Assembly: GCA_050949725.1 (NCBI GenBank)
Contig: JBMNGH010000001.1
Coordinates: forward strand, 1 to 64,000
DNA length: 64,000 nt
Direction: 5' to 3'
Source: JBMNGH01 sp050949725
GTDB lineage: Bacteria; Bacillota; Thermosediminibacteria; Thermosediminibacterales; Tepidanaerobacteraceae
Translations under genes and position numbers: made by a program
Part shown: positions 52,013 through 61,425 of the stretch, in pieces
How positions within the stretch are numbered: position 1 is the stretch's first letter
Layout of the letters: every line of letters begins with the position of its first letter
Notes under the pieces: model-generated
What the model was told of the DNA's origin: nothing
The model's database searches: none
The model's input: the letters and a program-made list of their open reading frames with translations, nothing else

Positions 52013-53767
52013 ATGAAAATTAGAATTGGTCTCGGTAGCTGTGGTATGGCTTCCGGTGGAAATAAAGTCATGGAAAAAATAAAAAAAGAGTTAAAAGACA
52101 GCGGTTCGGACGTGATTGTAGAACCCACTGGTTGCATTGGGCTGTGCTTTTATGAACCGATTGTAGATGTTTTGGACGGCGATGAGGTCTATACTTACGG
52201 AAATGTAAGCCCGGAAATAGCAAGTGAAATAGTAAAGACTCACGTTTTAGAGGGAAGACCCTTGGAACAATATATTATTTCTAGAAAATCAAATCCATTA
52301 CCTATGCTGGCAGCCCAAAAGAGGATTGCCTTGAAAAACTGCGGCAGAATTAATCCTGAGAACTTAGACGACTATATCGAGCAACAAGGATATGCTGCAC
52401 TTAAGAAAGTTTTGAACGAGATGTCAGGTGATGATGTCATACAGGAGCTGAAAATTGCAGGGCTCAGAGGTAGAGGAGGAGCAGGATTCCCGACTTGGTT
52501 CAAGTGGGATGCGGCGAAAAAATCTGCCGGAGATGTGAAGTACATTGTCTGCAATGCGGATGAAGGCGACCCAGGAGCATTTATGGACAGGAGCATACTT
52601 GAAGGAGATCCTCACTCTTTACTTGAAGGGATGGCTATAGCAGGATATGCTGTTGGCGCAAAGGAAGGTTATATTTATGTCAGAGCAGAATATCCACTCG
52701 CTATTAAAAGGCTGGAACTTGCAATTTCACAGGCTAAAAGCAGGGGATTTTTAGGAAATGATATTTTAAATTCCGGATTTGACTTTGATATCAAGATAAA
52801 AAAAGGGGCAGGCGCCTTTGTGTGCGGGGAGGAAACCGCTCTGATTGCATCTCTTGAGGGTGAGCGTGGTATGCCTCGGTTAAAACCGCCATTCCCTGCA
52901 CAATCCGGATTTTGGGGCAAACCTACTAATATTAACAATGTTGAGACATACGCCAATGTGGCGTGGATAATAAACAATGGCGGCAATGCTTTTGCAAAGC
53001 TTGGTACTGAAAAGAGCAAAGGGACTAAGGTCTTTGCGCTTGCTGGCAAGATAAAAAGAGGCGGCCTCGTCGAAATCCCCATGGGCATGCCTTTGAGACA
53101 AGTCATATATGATATCGGAGGCGGAATCAAAGAGGACAAAAGCTTCAAAGCTGTCCAAATGGGGGGACCTTCAGGAGGGTGTATACCAGCAGAATTACTC
53201 GATACGACTGTTGACTATGAGTCTATTACTAAAACCGGCGCAATTATGGGATCAGGTGGTATGATAGTAATGGACGAAACAACATGTATGGTAGATATGG
53301 CCAGATTCTTTCTTGACTTTACATGCAAAGAATCCTGTGGAAAATGCACTTACTGTAGGCTAGGCACAAAACGGATGCTTGAGATATTGGAGAAGATTAC
53401 CAATGGAAAAGGTGAAGACGGTGATATTGAGCTACTCGAAGAGCTGGCAATGAGTGTCAAAGATGGTTCGATGTGTGGGCTGGGTCAAACAGCTCCAAAT
53501 CCAGTTCTGACGACATTGAAATACTTCAGGGATGAATATGAAGCACACATAAAGGATAAAAAGTGTCCTGCAAAGCAGTGTAAACCGCTTTTGACTTATT
53601 TCATAGTTCCTGATATATGTGTGGGATGCGGTTTATGTGCTAAAAACTGTCCTTCAAATGCAATAAGCGGAGATAAGAAAAAGCCTCATGTAATAGACCA
53701 GACAATTTGCATAAAATGCGGCAACTGTTCTTCTGTATGTCGCTTCAATGCAGTAAAAGTGGAATAA
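52013..53767 (+). CDS. NuoF/HndC-like NAD(P)H-binding flavoprotein subunit
   Basis: A 584-aa subunit; ATG 52013 is chosen because GGAGGGGGC stands before it. Order: N-terminal thioredoxin-like [2Fe-2S] domain (GSCGMASGG, GCIGLCFYEP), the NADH and FMN site (GLRGRGGAGFPTWFKWD, CNADEGDPGAFMDR), SLBB, the [4Fe-4S] motif CGKCTYCRLG, and a C-terminal 2[4Fe-4S] ferredoxin domain (CVGCGLCAKNCP, CIKCGNCSSVCR). This is the HndC/HydB layout of electron-bifurcating enzymes. The partner is the 1204-aa protein encoded 15 bp downstream. Confidence 0.93.
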   Translation: MKIRIGLGSCGMASGGNKVMEKIKKELKDSGSDVIVEPTGCIGLCFYEPIVDVLDGDEVYTYGNVSPEIASEIVKTHVLEGRPLEQYIISRKSNPLPMLAAQKRIALKNCGRINPENLDDYIEQQGYAALKKVLNEMSGDDVIQELKIAGLRGRGGAGFPTWFKWDAAKKSAGDVKYIVCNADEGDPGAFMDRSILEGDPHSLLEGMAIAGYAVGAKEGYIYVRAEYPLAIKRLELAISQAKSRGFLGNDILNSGFDFDIKIKKGAGAFVCGEETALIASLEGERGMPRLKPPFPAQSGFWGKPTNINNVETYANVAWIINNGGNAFAKLGTEKSKGTKVFALAGKIKRGGLVEIPMGMPLRQVIYDIGGGIKEDKSFKAVQMGGPSGGCIPAELLDTTVDYESITKTGAIMGSGGMIVMDETTCMVDMARFFLDFTCKESCGKCTYCRLGTKRMLEILEKITNGKGEDGDIELLEELAMSVKDGSMCGLGQTAPNPVLTTLKYFRDEYEAHIKDKKCPAKQCKPLLTYFIVPDICVGCGLCAKNCPSNAISGDKKKPHVIDQTICIKCGNCSSVCRFNAVKVE

Positions 53768-53782
53768 AGGGGGAATGAAGAT

Positions 53783-56700
53783 ATGCAGGAAATAAGAATT
53801 AATATAAATGGCAGGGAACTTGTTGCAGTTCCAGGGCAAAACATCTTGCAGGTTGCACTGGAAAATGGCATAGATATTCCTCATTTATGTTTTGATGAAA
53901 GGATTAAACCTTATGGTGGTTGCGGTCTGTGTATAGTTGAAGTTGAAGGAAATCCAAAACTTGTAAGAGCCTGCTCTACACCTGTTAAGGATGGAATGAT
54001 CATAAAAACTGAAACCCCGAGGACCGAAACAGCACGCAAGATGGCCCTCGAACTTATAGTCTCAGATCACAGGGGAGATTGCAGACCTCCTTGTGTATTG
54101 GCATGTCCCGCACACACCGACTGTCAGGGGTATGTGGGACTCATTGCTAACGGGCAATACAAAGAAGCCGTCGCGTTGATCAAAGATAAACTTCCACTTC
54201 CTGCGAGTATAGGGAGGGTTTGTCCACATCCGTGTGAAGAAGAGTGCAGAAGAAACCTTGTAGATGAGCCTGTGTCAATAGCAGCCTTAAAGCGGTTTGT
54301 TGGAGATATAGATCTGAAGACGGGAGGGTTTATCCATGATAAGAAACCTAGCACCGGCAAAAAAATTGCAATAGTCGGTTCCGGTCCGGCAGGGCTTACG
54401 TGCGGATATTTTCTCGCACGGGAAGGACATGATGTTACTATTTATGAAGCAATGCCTATGCCGGGAGGCATGTTGAGATATGGTATTCCCGAGTACCGTC
54501 TCCCAAAAGATGTACTTGATATGGAAATAGAGCTCATTAAAAAAATGGGTGTAGAGATAATTACAAACAGCAGGCTGGGTAGTAATATATCGCTCGATAA
54601 CTTGCGAAGAGAAAACGATGCGGTTTTTCTTGCGATCGGTGCTTGGAAGAGCTCGTCAATGCGCTGCAAGGGTGAAGATGCTAAAGGTGTCCTTGGAGGG
54701 ATCGATTTTTTAAGAGAGGTTACATTAAATCATAGCGTCAGACTGGGCAAAAAGGTGCTGGTTGTCGGAGGCGGTAATACCGCTATGGACGCTGCAAGGA
54801 CAGCCGTCAGACTGGGTGCAGAAGAGGTAAACGTACTTTATAGGCGTACCAGAAATGAAATGCCTGCAGAAGATATAGAGATTAAAGAAGCGGAAGAAGA
54901 AGGAGTAATATTTAATTTCTTAGTAGCACCCCTGGAAGTTATCAGTGATGAAAACGGTTTAAAGGGTCTTGTATGTCAAAAAATGCGTCTGGGTGAACCG
55001 GATGCTTCAGGGCGAAGAAAGCCCGAACCGATCCCCAGTGAACGACAATTTTTCGAAGCCGATACGGTCATTGCGGCCATCGGTCAGCAGGTCAAAGCAG
55101 ATTATATACATGGACTTCAGCTTTCAAAATCTGGTGCGATCAAGGTCAATGAAACGACATTTGAAACCAATGTGCCCGGCGTATTTGCTGGCGGAGATGC
55201 CGCAACAGGTCCTAAAATCGCCATTGAAGCTGTTGCACAGGGTAAAAATGCTGCAGAAGTTATAGACAGTTTCCTGCGCGGGGAAATAAAACCTCATGTG
55301 GAGCCTTTTGTCGTGAGGCAAGATGATTTGACAGAAGAAGATTACTCCGATAGGGAAAAAGTGCCCAGAGTAGTTATTAGGAACATTGAACCGTGCCAAA
55401 GAAAAGATAATTTCCGTGAAATAGCTTCAGCATATACCGAAGAAGAGGCAAAACGCGAAGCTTTAAGATGCCTTGAGTGTGGCTGTATGGACTATTTTGA
55501 ATGTAAACTGTACAAGTATATCAACAAATACGGTATACAGCAAGACCGGCTCAAGGGTGAAAAACACAAGAGGTACGATGAGGAAGACCACCCGTTCATT
55601 GAACGGAACCCAGATAAATGCGTTTTATGCGGTCTTTGTGTGAGGGCATGTGATGAAATCATGGGTGTTTCGGCCCTGGGTCTTGTTGATAGAGGATTTG
55701 AGACAATCGTTAAACCCGAATTTGCATTTCCTCTAAAGGAGTCTTCCTGCATCTCCTGTGGTTTGTGTGTTGATGTGTGTCCTACCGGTGCGTGTATTGA
55801 AAAAACAGCGGTTTCAAAACCCCTACCGGTAGAACTTGAGAGCACCCATACGGTTTGTTCTTTCTGTGGTGTAGGGTGTAATACAATAGTTGAAAGCAAA
55901 GGCGATTTAGTATTTAGAACGATTCCCGACAAAAAGGTCGAGGAAGGGTTGCTGTGTGTGCGCGGTAAATTTGGTTTAAATCACGTGAATGATGTAAATC
56001 GCATCCAAAAGCCGCTCGTTAGGATAAATGGCGAGCTTTGCGAGTCTTCATGGGACGATGCGATTATGTATACAGTCAAAAAGCTGCAATCGGTTGCTTC
56101 CAAATATAGAAAGGGCAGCACTGCAATTATTGCCTCACCCAGATTGAGCAACGAGGAAAGCTTTATGCTTCGTAAGCTTGGAGAGCAAATCGAAACAAGT
56201 CATCTAGGCTCTTTCACACTCGATTCTGCACCAGTGGTCAGCAACGTATTAGGCTACGAAGCTTCTACAAACAGTTACGATGAGCTATACAGGACGGATG
56301 TCATTTTAGAGATCGGCAGGGTAGCTGAAGAACACCCAGTAATGGGCATCAAATTAAAGCGTGCTGTTGAAGAAGGCAGAAGGCTTGTATCAATCTCACA
56401 TGAAAAGACCAGGTCGAGGCAATGGGCCTCACAAGCTGTCAGCCCGGCAAATGACCTTCAATTTTTCAAAGAGGTAATCAAAGCCTTGTTTGATATGGGT
56501 TATGTGGATGATCAACATGCCGCAAAGAATGCAGACGGCCTCGAGGAACTGAAAAAATCTGTTGAGCACATTGAAGTGTCTGCTGATGCAGCCAATGTTG
56601 CGAAGCTATACGGCGAATCTAAAAAGGCAATGATCGTTGTGGATGAAAACACAGTCACACCTGAAGCCATACAATTACTCGCAGATATGTGTGTGATTAC

Positions 56701-57397
56701 CGGTAAAATAGGAAAGCCTCGGACCGGTATCATAATTCTTAAGAGCAAAAACAACAGCCAAGGTGCTTGGGACATGGGCATTCAAAAAAGCGGTTGTGAA
56801 ATATTGAGTTTGATCAAACAGGGTCAAATAAAGGCCGCTGTCATTGTCGGCGAAGACCCGGTTGCGGTCAATGCAGAGGTGCAGGATGATTTGCACAACT
56901 TAGATTTTATAGCGGTTTTCGATATGTTTAGGACAAAAACGAGCCAAAATGCACATGTGGTCTTTCCGTTAGTTAGCTCTGCTGAAACCGACGGGACTTT
57001 TACCAGGTCTGACAGAAAGATACAGAGAGTATTGCCAGCATTAAAGCCTTTGACAGGTGTGTCTAATTTTGAACTTATTTCTAAATTACTCGGCCGTTTA
57101 GGTGTCAGATACGGGTCATTGGATGAAGTATGGGAACAGATCTCCAGAGAAATCCCTGAGTACAAAGGATTTTCTGCCTATAAACAAGAGATGTACTGGC
57201 CGAATACAATAGATAATAATTTAGGCGAGCCTGTACTGTACTCAAAACAATTTGCAACTCCTGACAAAAAAGCAAAGCTTTTTATTCATAAAGATGGCAG
57301 GTCATTAGCTTTTAGGCAAAAACCAAAATACGATACCGTTGAGCTATATTTTGACCAATTTTTAAAACAAGAATCCTTGGAAAAAGTATTGCGATAG
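53783..57397 (+). CDS. Fusion: [2Fe-2S] ferredoxin, GltD/NfnB-like flavoprotein, 2[4Fe-4S], molybdopterin-oxidoreductase-like
   Basis: A 1204-aa protein. Residues 1-~80: plant-type [2Fe-2S] (CFDERIKPYGGCGLC). ~90-520: GltD-type domain with CPAHTDCQGY iron-sulfur part, FAD site VGSGPAGLTCGY (~195) and NAD(P) site VVGGGNTAMDAAR. ~600-670: two [4Fe-4S] clusters (CVLCGLCVRACD, CISCGLCVDVCP). From ~690: molybdopterin oxidoreductase fold with CSFCGVGC (~692). Aligned to formate dehydrogenase, the Sec/Cys-His-x-Pro site reads DSAP (~812), so catalysis at a metal is unlikely; a NuoG-like structural role fits. No hydrogenase H-cluster motif is present. It probably couples NADH, NADPH and ferredoxin pools with the two upstream subunits. 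Confidence 0.85.
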   Translation: MQEIRININGRELVAVPGQNILQVALENGIDIPHLCFDERIKPYGGCGLCIVEVEGNPKLVRACSTPVKDGMIIKTETPRTETARKMALELIVSDHRGDCRPPCVLACPAHTDCQGYVGLIANGQYKEAVALIKDKLPLPASIGRVCPHPCEEECRRNLVDEPVSIAALKRFVGDIDLKTGGFIHDKKPSTGKKIAIVGSGPAGLTCGYFLAREGHDVTIYEAMPMPGGMLRYGIPEYRLPKDVLDMEIELIKKMGVEIITNSRLGSNISLDNLRRENDAVFLAIGAWKSSSMRCKGEDAKGVLGGIDFLREVTLNHSVRLGKKVLVVGGGNTAMDAARTAVRLGAEEVNVLYRRTRNEMPAEDIEIKEAEEEGVIFNFLVAPLEVISDENGLKGLVCQKMRLGEPDASGRRKPEPIPSERQFFEADTVIAAIGQQVKADYIHGLQLSKSGAIKVNETTFETNVPGVFAGGDAATGPKIAIEAVAQGKNAAEVIDSFLRGEIKPHVEPFVVRQDDLTEEDYSDREKVPRVVIRNIEPCQRKDNFREIASAYTEEEAKREALRCLECGCMDYFECKLYKYINKYGIQQDRLKGEKHKRYDEEDHPFIERNPDKCVLCGLCVRACDEIMGVSALGLVDRGFETIVKPEFAFPLKESSCISCGLCVDVCPTGACIEKTAVSKPLPVELESTHTVCSFCGVGCNTIVESKGDLVFRTIPDKKVEEGLLCVRGKFGLNHVNDVNRIQKPLVRINGELCESSWDDAIMYTVKKLQSVASKYRKGSTAIIASPRLSNEESFMLRKLGEQIETSHLGSFTLDSAPVVSNVLGYEASTNSYDELYRTDVILEIGRVAEEHPVMGIKLKRAVEEGRRLVSISHEKTRSRQWASQAVSPANDLQFFKEVIKALFDMGYVDDQHAAKNADGLEELKKSVEHIEVSADAANVAKLYGESKKAMIVVDENTVTPEAIQLLADMCVITGKIGKPRTGIIILKSKNNSQGAWDMGIQKSGCEILSLIKQGQIKAAVIVGEDPVAVNAEVQDDLHNLDFIAVFDMFRTKTSQNAHVVFPLVSSAETDGTFTRSDRKIQRVLPALKPLTGVSNFELISKLLGRLGVRYGSLDEVWEQISREIPEYKGFSAYKQEMYWPNTIDNNLGEPVLYSKQFATPDKKAKLFIHKDGRSLAFRQKPKYDTVELYFDQFLKQESLEKVLR

Positions 57398-57456
57398 TAA
57401 CATGAAAGAAATCGTCAAAACTTAAACTAAACTAACAATAGATGTGAAGTAGTAAT

Positions 57457-57485
57457 AAAAAGCCCCTTTTTAGGGGCTTTTTATT
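57457..57485 (+). terminator. Terminator of the Nuo-like unit
   Basis: AAAAAGCCCC and GGGGCTTTTT form a stem with a six-base loop followed by AT-rich sequence. Confidence 0.85.
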
Positions 57486-57546
57486 TTTACATTATATGAT
57501 AAAATGTTGATAGGACTTCCTTTTTAAGGGGGAGTATATTACACCA

Positions 57547-58521
57547 ATGGAGAGACCGAACATGAAAATTGGAATTCCAAGAGCACTTGCGTATTATGCG
57601 TATTACCCTTTTATTAAGACGTTCTTTGAAAAAATAGGTTTAGAAGTAATAGTATCAGGCCAGACAACAAAGCAAATTGTAAACGAAGGAGTACATGACG
57701 CCATTACAGATGCATGTGCTCCGATAAAACTGTTTCATGGTCATGTGAAAGATTTAATTGGACGGGTCGATTACGTTTTTGTTCCCAGGATTGTAAGCAT
57801 TGATCGTGAAGCAACATTTTGCCCTAAATTCCTTGGGCTTCCAGATATGTTGTCTTGTTGTGTTCCAAATTTTAAAAACATGTTTGAATTAAGGGTCGAT
57901 ATAAGAAACAGCAAATTTAGGTTGTTTTTGTTATGCTTGAATGTTGCAAAACACTTTAAAGTAGGATTTTTCAGGGCTTACAAAGCATATCTTAAAGCAA
58001 TGTCAAGCTTTAAAAACCATATATATCAATTTTTGCAGGGGGGTATTCCTCCCTTAGGTATAGTTGGCCAGCGAAAAAACACAGATATAAAACTAGCTGT
58101 GGTCGGCTATCCATACATAATATACGATCCGTATCTCAGCCTTGACCTAATCACAAAACTTGTTAATATGGGCGTGTACGTATTTACGCCCGAAATGATA
58201 CCAAATAGGGAAAAACAAAAGCAGGCGAAAAAGCTAAAAAAGACACTGTTTTGGACCTTTAGTAACAACATTTTGAGGACCGCCTATCATTTTCTTGATA
58301 ACAACTCAGTAGATGGGATAATTCATGTGACCGCTTTTGGTTGCGGGCCGGACTTTATAGTCGATAAAATAATGGAACTGGAAGCCAAAAACCGAAACAT
58401 ACCTTACCTTACTATAACAATTGATGAACACACAGGTCAAGAAGGTTTAAATACCAGGCTTGAAGCATTTGTAGATATGTTAAGGATTAAAATATCAAGG
58501 AAAGAGGCGGCTCTGGCATGA
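57547..58521 (+). CDS. DUF2229 / acyl-CoA dehydratase activase-related protein, part 1
   Basis: A 324-aa protein of the DUF2229 group (KIGIPRALAYYAYYPFIKTFFEKIGLEVIVS, DACAPIKLFHGHVKDLI.., TAFGCGPDFIVDKI, TITIDEHTGQEGLNTRLEAFVDML). These regions are normally part of one very large activase-related protein but here are a separate gene. Conserved cysteines suggest an iron-sulfur cluster. Its stop overlaps the next start (ATGA). It would act with the ATPase encoded third in the unit, probably in ATP-driven electron delivery to a partner enzyme. Confidence 0.85.
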   Translation: MERPNMKIGIPRALAYYAYYPFIKTFFEKIGLEVIVSGQTTKQIVNEGVHDAITDACAPIKLFHGHVKDLIGRVDYVFVPRIVSIDREATFCPKFLGLPDMLSCCVPNFKNMFELRVDIRNSKFRLFLLCLNVAKHFKVGFFRAYKAYLKAMSSFKNHIYQFLQGGIPPLGIVGQRKNTDIKLAVVGYPYIIYDPYLSLDLITKLVNMGVYVFTPEMIPNREKQKQAKKLKKTLFWTFSNNILRTAYHFLDNNSVDGIIHVTAFGCGPDFIVDKIMELEAKNRNIPYLTITIDEHTGQEGLNTRLEAFVDMLRIKISRKEAALA

Positions 58522-59645
58522 GAAGGGTTTCTTTTCCATATATGGGCACTTCATACATACCGTTTGCAAAACTTTTGAAGGCGTTTGGCAACGAGGTTAT
58601 TACGCCACCGCGACCGACTGCTGAGACCATAAGTTTTGGAACCAAATATGCACCGGAATTTGCATGTTACCCTTTCAAAATCGTCTTGGGTACTTATGTT
58701 CAGGCACTTGAAGCGGGTGCGGACACGCTTGTTTCCAGCGGTGGGGTCGGACCTTGCAGGGCTGGGCTTTATACAACGCTGCAGGAAAAAATTTTAAAGA
58801 GCATCGGTTATGATTTTGAGATGATTACACTTGAGCCCCCGGGAAGGCATCTCAAGGAATTAATAAATAGCATAAGAAAGCTCATAAACGCAAAGCTTAG
58901 TTTATGGGATTTTGTTAATATAATCAGAGTTGTATGGAAACAGCTGGTACTTTTGGACAAAGCCGAAAGGTTGTCGCATAAAGTGAGACCTGTTGAGGTC
59001 AATAAAGGTGAGGCAACAAAAACGTATAGAAAGTGTGTCAGATTGGTGGAAAAAGCGAAAACTTACAGGGAGCTTTTAGAAATAGACAGGGAGATCGACA
59101 TATTGTACGCTAAAATAGATAAAAAGGATTATGACCCCATAAAAATCGGTATCGTAGGTGAGATATACGTGCTCTTGGAGCCATCCTCAAACCTTGAGAT
59201 TGAGGAGATGTTAGGGGAACTTGGTGTATATGTTGAACGATCAATGTTTCTCTCCGGTTATACCATATCAAACGCACTCATGGACCTATTCCATATGGCA
59301 GGCGAGAGGAATGTCAAAAAGATTGCATCACCTTATTTTAAAGAAATGTGTGGGGGACACGGTCGTGAATCTGTGGGAAATTCTATATTATTTGCAAAGA
59401 GGGGTTTTGATGGGGTAATTCAATTGTCTCCTTTTACGTGCATACCCGAGATTGTTGCAAAAAGCATATTGCCTAAGGTTTGTAGTGAGCATGGCATTGG
59501 TTTTCTGACTATTTCGCTTGACGAACAAACCGGCAAGGAGGGTCTGAGAACCCGAATAGAGGCATTTGTAGACCTGCTCGCTGCAAAAAGGGCTAAATCA
59601 AAAGCACTTTACAAACAAACGAAACTGCTGAAGGAGATGGCTTGA
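58518..59645 (+). CDS. 2-hydroxyglutaryl-CoA dehydratase-D-like / activase-related protein, part 2
   Basis: A 375-aa protein similar to the HgdB/D-like half of activase-related proteins (RRVSFPYMGTSYIPFAKLLKAFG, PEFACYPFKIVLGTYVQALEAGADTL, SSGGVGPCRAG, MCGGHGRESVGNSILFAK, TISLDEQTGKEGLRTRIEAFVDLL). Cys residues in FACYPFK, GPCRAG and FTCIPE probably bind an iron-sulfur cluster. Its C-terminal segment echoes that of the preceding gene, so the two are ancient paralogues. It overlaps its upstream neighbour by 4 bp and is 1 bp from the ATPase gene. Confidence 0.85.
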   Translation: MRRVSFPYMGTSYIPFAKLLKAFGNEVITPPRPTAETISFGTKYAPEFACYPFKIVLGTYVQALEAGADTLVSSGGVGPCRAGLYTTLQEKILKSIGYDFEMITLEPPGRHLKELINSIRKLINAKLSLWDFVNIIRVVWKQLVLLDKAERLSHKVRPVEVNKGEATKTYRKCVRLVEKAKTYRELLEIDREIDILYAKIDKKDYDPIKIGIVGEIYVLLEPSSNLEIEEMLGELGVYVERSMFLSGYTISNALMDLFHMAGERNVKKIASPYFKEMCGGHGRESVGNSILFAKRGFDGVIQLSPFTCIPEIVAKSILPKVCSEHGIGFLTISLDEQTGKEGLRTRIEAFVDLLAAKRAKSKALYKQTKLLKEMA

Positions 59646-59646
59646 A

Positions 59647-60612
59647 ATGGGATACTATTTAGGGCTGGATGTCGGGTCTGTTAGTACAAACCTGGTTATA
59701 ATTGATAAGAAGGGTAATCTTCATGAAAATATATATATACGGACACAGGGCAATCCCATAAAGGCAATACAGGAAGGTTCAAAAATGCTGTCTTTTAGAA
59801 CTAAGAAAAAATGGGATATAAAAGGAGTGGGCACTACCGGCAGCGGCAGATATCTGGCATCTGTAATAATCGGCGCCGATGTGGTCAAAAACGAGATAAC
59901 GGCCCATGCGGTGGCAGCTTTAAGAGAAGTACCTAATGTCCAAACGGTTATAGAAATAGGTGGTCAGGACTCCAAGATTATTATATTGCGGGACGGTGTG
60001 GTTACGGACTTTGCCATGAATACCGTCTGTGCTGCAGGGACAGGTTCTTTTTTAGACCAGCAGGCCAACAGGTTGGACATTCGTATTGAAGATTTCGGCA
60101 ACTATGCCCTAAGTTCTAAAAATCCGGTCAGAATTGCGGGCAGGTGTGCTGTTTTTGCTGAGTCTGATATGATACATAAACAGCAGCTCGGTTATAAGAC
60201 CGAAGACATCATCCGAGGTCTTTGTGAAGCATTGGTCAGGAATTACTTGAACAATGTGGGCAAGGGCAAGGATATCAGACCTGTAGTAGTTTTCCAGGGA
60301 GGGGTTGCCGCAAATGCCGGCATGAAAGCAGCATTTGAGCAAGAACTCAAGCAGGAGATATATGTGCCCAAGCATTATGATGTAATGGGGGCAATTGGAG
60401 CGGCGCTGCTGGCAAGAGATACCCAAATCGAGCACACCAAGTTCAAAGGTTTTGGCATTTCTGAAGTGAATTATACCGCTGATAGCTTTGAGTGCAACGG
60501 CTGTCCTAATCACTGTGAAGTTGTCAATATAAAAATGGAAGGCAAAGTGATAGCACGTTGGGGCGACAGGTGCAATAAGTGGAAGACGATTGATAACCAC
60601 GCCGCTTCGTAA
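59647..60612 (+). CDS. BadF/BadG/BcrA/HgdC-type ATPase (acyl-CoA dehydratase activator)
   Basis: A 321-aa ASKHA ATPase: GLDVGSVSTNLVIID, VGTTGSGRYLA, VIEIGGQDSKII, and the two cysteines that hold the subunit-bridging [4Fe-4S] in HgdC (NTVCAAGTGSFLDQQ and IAGRCAVFAESD). The C-terminus carries an added CNGCPNHC group. In HgdC, ATP hydrolysis drives an electron into 2-hydroxyacyl-CoA dehydratase. No dehydratase with CoA-substrate subunits is adjacent apart from the two activase-related genes, so the partner is open. Confidence 0.9.
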   Translation: MGYYLGLDVGSVSTNLVIIDKKGNLHENIYIRTQGNPIKAIQEGSKMLSFRTKKKWDIKGVGTTGSGRYLASVIIGADVVKNEITAHAVAALREVPNVQTVIEIGGQDSKIIILRDGVVTDFAMNTVCAAGTGSFLDQQANRLDIRIEDFGNYALSSKNPVRIAGRCAVFAESDMIHKQQLGYKTEDIIRGLCEALVRNYLNNVGKGKDIRPVVVFQGGVAANAGMKAAFEQELKQEIYVPKHYDVMGAIGAALLARDTQIEHTKFKGFGISEVNYTADSFECNGCPNHCEVVNIKMEGKVIARWGDRCNKWKTIDNHAAS

Positions 60613-60742
60613 TATTCTCTTGACTTTAGCTTGTAAAAAAATATGTAGGAATAAGGATGCACTATTGTAGGGGTTTGCCTGCCTTGACGAATAGGGGACT
60701 GCGAATTTTATTAACTCATTCGTTCTTAACCTCCTGCTGAAA

Positions 60743-61387
60743 TTATTTTAGATTTACCGAGTTTACCCAATCGATAATATCCCGAAAATCTGTAAACGGC
60801 TTTGCCGGAATATGATTTTCTCTACAATATTGAAGCAACTCATTTTTTGCAAATGTTATATCACATTTCTCAGCCGGGCATCTATCAGAATGTCCGTCAC
60901 CTATGTATACGGATATTCCACTTTCCGGTTTTAGCTTGCGTATTATTTCGGTTTTGCATACACCGCACAATTTGCATGATGCCGATGTATAAGGGCAGTT
61001 TATGTCAAAACATTTCCCCTTTATTATGAGTGAATTCGAATAAAACGGGACATTTTTTATATCGTACTTATCAAAGATTGTATTTATGTTAAAATCGTAA
61101 CCGTCGCTCACCACATACAAATTGTAGCCGTTTTCTCTGCATAGATTTAAAAATGGTATAAAGTTGTCGTCTAGTTGTATGTTGTCATTTAAAAAATGTT
61201 TTACGGCCTCCTCATCAGCATCAAACATTTTAAAAGTTCGGCGTGCACACTCCTCTGTGGATATAGTCCTTTCTTTCCACATCTCATCTAAGGCTTCCCA
61301 ATTCCCTCTAGAAAATTCTTTTGCCATGGCATTACAGGTATCCTGCTTTGTAATAGTGCCGTCAAAGTCCACGAAAAAGGTAATCAC
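60743..61387 (-). CDS. HAD-superfamily phosphatase, MtnX/phosphoserine-phosphatase-like
   Basis: A 214-aa HAD hydrolase with DFDGTIT (residues ~7-13, nucleophile Asp and acid Asp), the SDGYD motif II region, a Lys, and GDGHSDRCPA (motif IV). The cap is the four-helix type seen in MtnX and PSP. A cysteine-rich insertion CKLCGVCKTEI (residues ~137-147) is reminiscent of metal-binding MtnX-like proteins. The substrate is a small phosphate ester. It follows purE by 38 bp on the minus strand. Confidence 0.85.
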   Translation of the reverse strand: MITFFVDFDGTITKQDTCNAMAKEFSRGNWEALDEMWKERTISTEECARRTFKMFDADEEAVKHFLNDNIQLDDNFIPFLNLCRENGYNLYVVSDGYDFNINTIFDKYDIKNVPFYSNSLIIKGKCFDINCPYTSASCKLCGVCKTEIIRKLKPESGISVYIGDGHSDRCPAEKCDITFAKNELLQYCRENHIPAKPFTDFRDIIDWVNSVNLK

Positions 61388-61425
61388 AAAACATTTCCTC
61401 CCTATTTATTGTTAAAGAAAGGATC

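Noticed and set aside
53783..57397. Active formate dehydrogenase alpha subunit
   Set aside because: The position of the catalytic Sec/Cys and the next His reads Asp-Ser, and the domain order is that of a NuoG-like fusion.
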